This document shows positions 8,867 through 12,175 of a stretch of DNA of 12,175 nucleotides, piece by piece. The DNA lies in contig CAYGRM010000199.1 in NCBI GenBank assembly GCA_964352225.1, positions 1 through 12,175 on the forward strand. Direction: 5' to 3'. The first letter of the stretch is position 1, and each line of letters starts with the position of its first letter. The stretch comes from CAJQQY01 sp964352225 (GTDB lineage: Bacteria > Bacteroidota > Bacteroidia > Chitinophagales > Saprospiraceae). Under the pieces are notes generated by a model. That model was given only the letters and a program-made list of their open reading frames with translations, searched no databases and was not told where the DNA came from. A program made the translations under genes and the position numbers.

Positions 8867-10084
8867 TTAAAAAAGTCGTAACTGTCCATTATCACCTTTC
8901 CCACGTTCTTTATTTTCCGAAAAACCTTCTGTCGTTCTCCCTCCATATTTCCAAGAATCGTTTCTCTCCTTTTCCAAAAGTTTTTCAAAATTATCGTTGG
9001 GCTGAAAATCTTTTTCTGCACGTTGAGCAATTTTAGTAAGCTTTTCAATCGCTCTGGTTTTATCAGACAAACCAATTTTGGAACGATCAACTGCTGTCCG
9101 TAAAGTCTGAATAGTTTCATCATAAACTTTCGTCGGTACTGGAAAAGGCGTCCCATTCTTTCCTCCATGTGCAAACGAAAATCGCGCTGGATCAGAAAAT
9201 CTAGAAGGCGTTCCATGAATGACTTCGCTCACTAAAGTTAAAGATTGAAGTGTTCTTGGTCCAAGTCCTTTGAGTAAAAGTAGGTCTTCAAATTCTGTCG
9301 TTTCGGTTTCTTGAGCTAACCATAAAATACTTCCCAATCTTTTCAAATCCACATCCTTAGCTTTGATATCACAATATTTTGGTAAAACCATTTTGGCAAT
9401 TTCACCCACCATCTTATTAGGGTGTTCTTTCGTAATTTCCAAAATACCTGCTTGAGTAGGCAAGGCATTTCTATCGACTAAGTTTAAAATATCTCCTTGG
9501 TAATCACCACAAATAGCTGCATGTGGTTCTTGCACAAATGACTTAACATTTTCAGAATGCCAATGATAACGACGAGCGCTTTTGTCTTCCGTTTTCATGC
9601 CTTGTTGGATCACCGTCCAGTCACCTTGATTACTCAAAACAAAATTATGTAGGTATAAATGAAAGCCATCTTGTACTGCAGTATTATCCACTTTGGCACT
9701 TAGCTTACTACTTCGAATTAATTGATTCGCATCTAGTCCAATTTGGTTGCCGATCCTTAAAAGTTCATTGGGAGTTTTTAAAGATTGCTTCCCTTTGCCT
9801 CCACAAATGTAGATTCCCAATTCTTTTGAATGGGGATTAATTGATTTTTTTAATGCACTCATTACGGCAGTTGTCACCCCTGATGAATTCCAATCCATTC
9901 CGATGACTGCTCCAAAACTTTGAAACCAAAATGGATCAGACATTCGGCTCAAAAAACCCTTCGTACCTTGATCTTCAATGATCGCTTCCACCATAGACAA
10001 ACTCAACTTAGTCATTCGATCAAATAACCAAGCTGGGATTTGTCCTCCCATTAATGCTAAATCTGCGGATCCTGAATTTTTCAT
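8867..10084 (-). CDS. DUF763 protein with C-terminal clamp-binding-like peptide
   Basis: A 405-aa protein of the DUF763 family, found in archaea and bacteria and without an established activity. The family's opening pattern is present (SGSADLALMGGQIPAWLFDRM, 4-24 in part), as are GGKGK (95-99), the central QDGFHLYLHNF and RRYHWHSE blocks, and HGGKNGTPFPVP (306-317). Residues about 267-290 (LLLLKGLGPRTLQSLTLVSEV) look like a helix-hairpin-helix motif, the DNA-binding element also seen in glycosylases. The last five residues are QLRLF, close to the bacterial beta-clamp-binding consensus QL(S/D)LF and placed after a flexible charged tail (about 375-400). The ATG at 10084 overlaps the stop of the DNA glycosylase gene (ATGA), so the two are translationally coupled. 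A DNA-repair or nuclease-like role is inferred from this context, not from a known catalytic motif. Confidence 0.87.
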   Translation of the reverse strand: MKNSGSADLALMGGQIPAWLFDRMTKLSLSMVEAIIEDQGTKGFLSRMSDPFWFQSFGAVIGMDWNSSGVTTAVMSALKKSINPHSKELGIYICGGKGKQSLKTPNELLRIGNQIGLDANQLIRSSKLSAKVDNTAVQDGFHLYLHNFVLSNQGDWTVIQQGMKTEDKSARRYHWHSENVKSFVQEPHAAICGDYQGDILNLVDRNALPTQAGILEITKEHPNKMVGEIAKMVLPKYCDIKAKDVDLKRLGSILWLAQETETTEFEDLLLLKGLGPRTLQSLTLVSEVIHGTPSRFSDPARFSFAHGGKNGTPFPVPTKVYDETIQTLRTAVDRSKIGLSDKTRAIEKLTKIAQRAEKDFQPNDNFEKLLEKERNDSWKYGGRTTEGFSENKERGKGDNGQLRLF

Positions 10085-10689
10085 AGAATTCCCTTTTTTA
10101 ATGCTTCTTTGTAGGCTAATAAATATTTAACGCCAAAGGACTTGTAAGGTGCCCAATTTTCAGCAATAGCTTTTTGTTGGGCTTTAACCCTAGCCGATTC
10201 ATCAATTGGATATAGTTTGGTCATGATCAATTTTAGATGATAATCATCCGCAGGGAAAATATCTGCCCGTTCCAACGTGTACATCAAAATCATATCGATA
10301 GTCCAAGTTCCTACTCCTTTAATTTTAGATAAAATCTTTCGTACTTCAACATCATCGTTTTTCTCCCAATCAATATTATTTTTTTCAAAAAAATCAACTA
10401 CTCGTAAAATGGTTTCGTATTTATTAGTGGAAAGTTTTAAGTTTTTAAAACCATCTTTTTCTAGTTTCTCAAAATTCTCCACAGTAAGAATTTCAAGGTT
10501 AGCGGCTTCCATTCTTTTTTGAAAAATATTTTTGGTACTTCGATAATGAATTTGTTGCTCGATGATACAACTCATTAAATCATGGAAAACATTCTGAGTA
10601 TTTTCTATTTTAGGCAGGTCAATTTTGTTGATGATGTCTTCTAGTATCTCATCATTTAAGGCAAGTTGTTTTTTTATTTTGCTGGTCAT
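10081..10689 (-). CDS. AlkA/Mag-type DNA-3-methyladenine glycosylase (HhH-GPD)
   Basis: A 202-aa monofunctional base-excision glycosylase that would remove alkylated purines such as 3-methyladenine, leaving an abasic site. The HhH-GPD core is complete: EQQIHYRST (44-52, the family's QQ block), the hairpin KIKGVGTWTIDMIL (122-135), and FPADDYHLK (145-153), in which D149 aligns with the catalytic Asp (D238 in E. coli AlkA). A late YLLAYKEA helix closes the fold. It is shorter than E. coli AlkA (282 aa) because it lacks the N-terminal TATA-binding-protein-like domain, as in compact Mag1-type enzymes. It has no iron-sulphur Cys cluster and no catalytic Lys of the EndoIII type. It is the first gene of an operon with the DUF763 gene. 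The ATG at 10689 follows an A-rich leader and no ORF lies directly upstream. Confidence 0.9.
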   Translation of the reverse strand: MTSKIKKQLALNDEILEDIINKIDLPKIENTQNVFHDLMSCIIEQQIHYRSTKNIFQKRMEAANLEILTVENFEKLEKDGFKNLKLSTNKYETILRVVDFFEKNNIDWEKNDDVEVRKILSKIKGVGTWTIDMILMYTLERADIFPADDYHLKLIMTKLYPIDESARVKAQQKAIAENWAPYKSFGVKYLLAYKEALKKGIL

Positions 10690-10846
10690 TTTTTTTACTA
10701 AGTTTTACCAAAGTACCAACCAATATTTTTTGATTTTGTTCTGCATTTATCTCCGTTAAAAAAATCTATTAATATCTTCCAGGTTCAATTAATTTAAGAT
10801 TGTTGATGTTACTTAATTTGTAACCTTTGAAGGTTTCATTATTATT

Positions 10847-11015
10847 GGCTCTTAGAAAAATCTTGTGGAACCAACTTTGAGAACTCCACGAGTTGGGAAA
10901 AGAGGAAAAGCAAGAGTTCTTAAAGTCAATCGCTTTAACAACTTTAGCTCTTTCACTCGCTCGCTCACGAAGTTATTAAAGCTACACCACGGAATTTGTC
11001 AAAGAACCTTTTTTT
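10847..11015 (+). ncRNA. Candidate structured RNA or miniature repeat element with three-way junction
   Basis: Three nested inverted repeats account for most of the element. The outer stem pairs 10850-10868 with 10987-11005 (14 Watson-Crick pairs, 2 G-U and 3 mismatches on the plus-strand RNA) and is extended by GG 10847-10848 with CC 11007-11008. Inside it are hairpin A (10874-10886 with 10914-10926; 12 pairs plus one G-U) and hairpin B (10932-10944 with 10970-10982; 12 pairs and one C-A), joined by 4-5 nt linkers. Loop A holds AAAGAG (10899-10904) and loop B CTCTTT (10948-10953), which could form a loop-loop contact. Seven T (11009-11015) follow the outer stem directly, as in a terminator, which sets the plus strand as the likely RNA strand. 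A weak promoter-like TTG (10800-10802) and TAACCTTTG (10821-10829) lie upstream. It could instead be a MITE-like element with imperfect terminal repeats. No known RNA family was recognised. Confidence 0.45.
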
Positions 11016-11135
11016 CTAACGCTACTAAGATTAGGAACAAGTGAAAAAGGAATGGATTGTAAATGAAAGAGGGGCTTTAACTTGGACAAGCTAAATAAAT
11101 TTCAAAACTTACTGAAGATGTTTAATTGAAATCCT

Positions 11136-11187
11136 ATTGAATAAAAAAAGCTACCAATTTTATAATTAGTAGCTTTTTTTATTCAAT
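11136..11187. terminator. Bidirectional intrinsic terminator, 19-bp perfect stem
   Basis: ATTGAATAAAAAAAGCTAC (11136-11154) and GTAGCTTTTTTTATTCAAT (11169-11187) are exact reverse complements around a 14-nt AT-rich loop. A7/T7 runs lie inside both arms, so either strand gives a GC-poor hairpin with a U-run. It sits 22 bp after the stop of the minus-strand lipoprotein gene and most likely ends that transcript. No plus-strand gene reaches it, unless the folded element upstream is transcribed past its own T-tract. Confidence 0.82.
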
Positions 11188-11209
11188 GAAATTCGAAAAG
11201 TAAGATTGC

Positions 11210-11899
11210 TTAGTTACGACCGCTTGATGAATTATCAGAATCACCAAACTTAAATTTCCCTCCTACTCCAATAGTAATTAGCGACTGTGAGGCGCTTTCT
11301 GATCCAATTAAGTCTGATCCTACATTATAAACTCCTATATCTAATCCAAATTTATTTCTCTTACCGAACATCAATCCAAAGTTACCACCTATATATGAGG
11401 CACCATTAGATCCATTACCAGTAATGAACTGATACATAAATCTAGGTGTGACATTTATTGCCACATTATCTGTAGGATAATAACTTGCATAAATCGGAAT
11501 GCCGATATTATAAGCTGCACCAAGTATTGTCCCTATTTCAAAACCAGGCGAAAGAGCAAATGAAGAGGATTTATCGCCCACCACTTGATATTTCATATAT
11601 GTGCTCAAATTAAAGTTAGTACTTGCCCTGATTCCAATATCAAATTTGTCCGTAATACCATATTTGAAGGCCGCTTCTAAATTTGGAAATGAGATGTTAT
11701 TATTAACGCTAAGAGTATCAAATATTTCATCATCATCATCAAACAAATCGGGTACTCTGGTAAAGTTTCCAGAAATGGTCAATTCAGAATTATCTTTACC
11801 TACTGTTCTTCCCTCTTCGAATCCTGTAAGGGATGCACAGCTAGACATTAAAAAAATAAAAACAACAGTTCCTGCTAATAAAATTAATTGCTTTTTCAT
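11210..11899 (-). CDS. Outer-membrane lipoprotein with beta-barrel-like strands
   Basis: A 229-aa envelope protein of unknown function. Residues 1-20 form a lipoprotein signal peptide (KK, hydrophobic core, then LMSSC with C21 as the likely lipidated residue; Met at -3 is a little unusual). The mature start, ASLTGFEEGRTVGKDN, resembles openings I recall in small Bacteroidota outer-membrane proteins. An acidic loop DDDDE (54-58) follows, then alternating strands typical of an outer-membrane beta-barrel (AAFKYGITDKFDIGIRAS, IGGNFGLMFGKRNKFGLDIGVY, SLITIGVGGKFKFG). The protein ends in a polar tail, not in the aromatic residue usual for a BamA signal, so a lipid-anchored barrel-like domain or a partial barrel are both possible. 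It is a single gene with its own terminator and a roughly 85-nt predicted leader that carries inverted repeats. No partner gene is visible. Confidence 0.68.
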   Translation of the reverse strand: MKKQLILLAGTVVFIFLMSSCASLTGFEEGRTVGKDNSELTISGNFTRVPDLFDDDDEIFDTLSVNNNISFPNLEAAFKYGITDKFDIGIRASTNFNLSTYMKYQVVGDKSSSFALSPGFEIGTILGAAYNIGIPIYASYYPTDNVAINVTPRFMYQFITGNGSNGASYIGGNFGLMFGKRNKFGLDIGVYNVGSDLIGSESASQSLITIGVGGKFKFGDSDNSSSGRN

Positions 11900-11915
11900 A
11901 ATAGTTTTTTTAAGA

Positions 11916-11939
11916 CCGACAGTATAATAATTTTGTCGG
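11916..11939 (-). promoter_or_regulatory. Inverted repeat in the lipoprotein gene leader
   Basis: CCGACA (11916-11921) and TGTCGG (11934-11939) are perfect 6-bp arms around a 12-bp AT-rich spacer, beginning 17 bp before the ATG at 11899. The GC-rich arms stand out in a very AT-rich leader. It could be an operator or a small hairpin in the leader RNA. Confidence 0.35.
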
Positions 11940-11986
11940 ACTGTAATTGGTTAGTAAAAGTTTTGTGAATGGATAGTTTAATTTTC

Positions 11987-12016
11987 GGATCAAATATAGT
12001 AAAATAGATTTGATCC
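11987..12016 (-). promoter_or_regulatory. Promoter -7 box inside a perfect 9-bp inverted repeat
   Basis: Read on the minus strand, 11998-11991 is TATATTTG, an exact match to the Bacteroidota -7 consensus TAnnTTTG, lying about 92 bp before the lipoprotein start. It overlaps one arm of a perfect inverted repeat, GGATCAAAT (11987-11995) and ATTTGATCC (12008-12016), spaced by 12 bp. A -33 TTG/TTTG at the right spacing is not seen. The overlap suggests an operator on the promoter. Confidence 0.4.
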
Positions 12017-12101
12017 TATCATAATCGTTGATATAATACGCTATTATTGTGCAATACAACATTGATACAAAATTCTCTACCGTACACTTTTTGGAAGTTG
12101 C

Positions 12102-12130
12102 CACGAATTTTCACAAATTTCACGAATTTT
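12102..12130. repeat. Short tandem array of CACGAATTT-like units
   Basis: Three adjacent units, CACGAATTTT (12102-12111), CACAAATTT (12112-12120) and CACGAATTTT (12121-12130), differ by one substitution and one base in length. Degenerate AATTCGTG-type tandem words of this kind are, from memory, frequent between genes in environmental Bacteroidota. No function is assigned. Confidence 0.55.
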
Positions 12131-12161
12131 GGACGATTAGATTTTGATTTTTCTAATTAAA

Positions 12162-12175
12162 TCTGACACGTCAGA
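12162..12175. terminator. Hairpin cut by the window edge, possible terminator
   Basis: TCTGAC (12162-12167) and GTCAGA (12170-12175) form a perfect 6-bp stem with an AC loop. AAA precedes it on the left. The right flank, where a T-tract would be, lies outside the window, so a terminator for a neighbouring gene is only suggested. Confidence 0.35.

Larger units (their letters stand above)
10690..11209. other. 520-bp intergenic region with a folded element and a terminator
   Basis: No credible coding frame exists on either strand. From left to right it holds the leader and promoter region of the glycosylase-DUF763 operon (no clear -7/-33 pair seen), a small palindrome AACCTT-TG-AAGGTT (10822-10835), the three-way-junction element (10847-11015), about 120 bp with nothing recognised (11016-11135), and the terminator of the downstream lipoprotein gene. 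This is far longer than the other intergenic gaps of the window. Confidence 0.8.

Noticed and set aside
8839..9216. 125-aa minus-strand frame overlapping the DUF763 gene
   Set aside because: It is an out-of-frame shadow of the conserved DUF763 C-terminal half, rich in Arg, Lys and Phe.
10932..10982. A tRNA or tRNA-like gene in the hairpin region
   Set aside because: No T-loop GTTCGA, anticodon arm or acceptor stem can be laid out; the stems are too long and the loops too large.
11910..12104. 64-aa minus-strand reading frame upstream of the lipoprotein gene
   Set aside because: It covers both leader inverted repeats and the -7 box, has no recognisable motif and would leave no room for the lipoprotein promoter.
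1..12175. CRISPR array, insertion sequence, phage or toxin-antitoxin genes
   Set aside because: No regularly spaced repeats, transposase, integrase or toxin motifs were seen on either strand.

Overview
This is an AT-rich window with the marks of a Bacteroidota genome, probably Saprospiria-like (the lineage is an inference). The first gene encodes a very large secreted protein that ends in a type IX secretion (T9SS) sorting domain. Its YDPNDK-type domain is typical of that phylum. Starts lack strong Shine-Dalgarno sequences, and two leaders carry the Bacteroidota -7 promoter box TAnnTTTG.

Layout. 1-127: leader with a -7 box. 128-4351 (+): 1407-aa VCBS/FG-GAP repeat T9SS cargo, closed by a strong hairpin terminator (4374-4408) shared with the convergent operon. 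4471-7719 (-): a two-gene operon of a MoxR-type AAA+ ATPase (RavA-like, upstream) and a VWA/MIDAS protein (ViaA-like, downstream); a 9-bp inverted repeat sits directly before the ravA start. 7977-8861 (+): a cytoplasmic galactose-mutarotase-fold protein, ending 5 bp from the next convergent gene. 8867-10689 (-): a short AlkA/Mag-type DNA glycosylase whose stop overlaps the start (ATGA) of a DUF763 protein, forming a probable DNA-repair pair; the DUF763 protein ends in QLRLF, a sliding-clamp-binding-like peptide. 10690-11209: 520 bp without a gene, containing an elaborate three-way-junction inverted-repeat element followed by a T7 tract, and a 19-bp perfect-stem terminator. 11210-11899 (-): a small lipoprotein with beta-barrel-like strands, with inverted repeats in its leader. 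11900-12175: leader, a short CACGAATTT tandem array, and a truncated hairpin at the window edge.

Functional reading. RavA and ViaA would work together as ATPase and MIDAS adaptor. The glycosylase and DUF763 protein are translationally coupled and may act in base-excision repair. The T9SS cargo and the lipoprotein are envelope or secreted products unrelated to their neighbours. The least explained object is the folded, U-tailed element at 10847-11015, which could be a small RNA or a miniature mobile or repeat element. No tRNA, rRNA, CRISPR array, transposase or phage gene was recognised.
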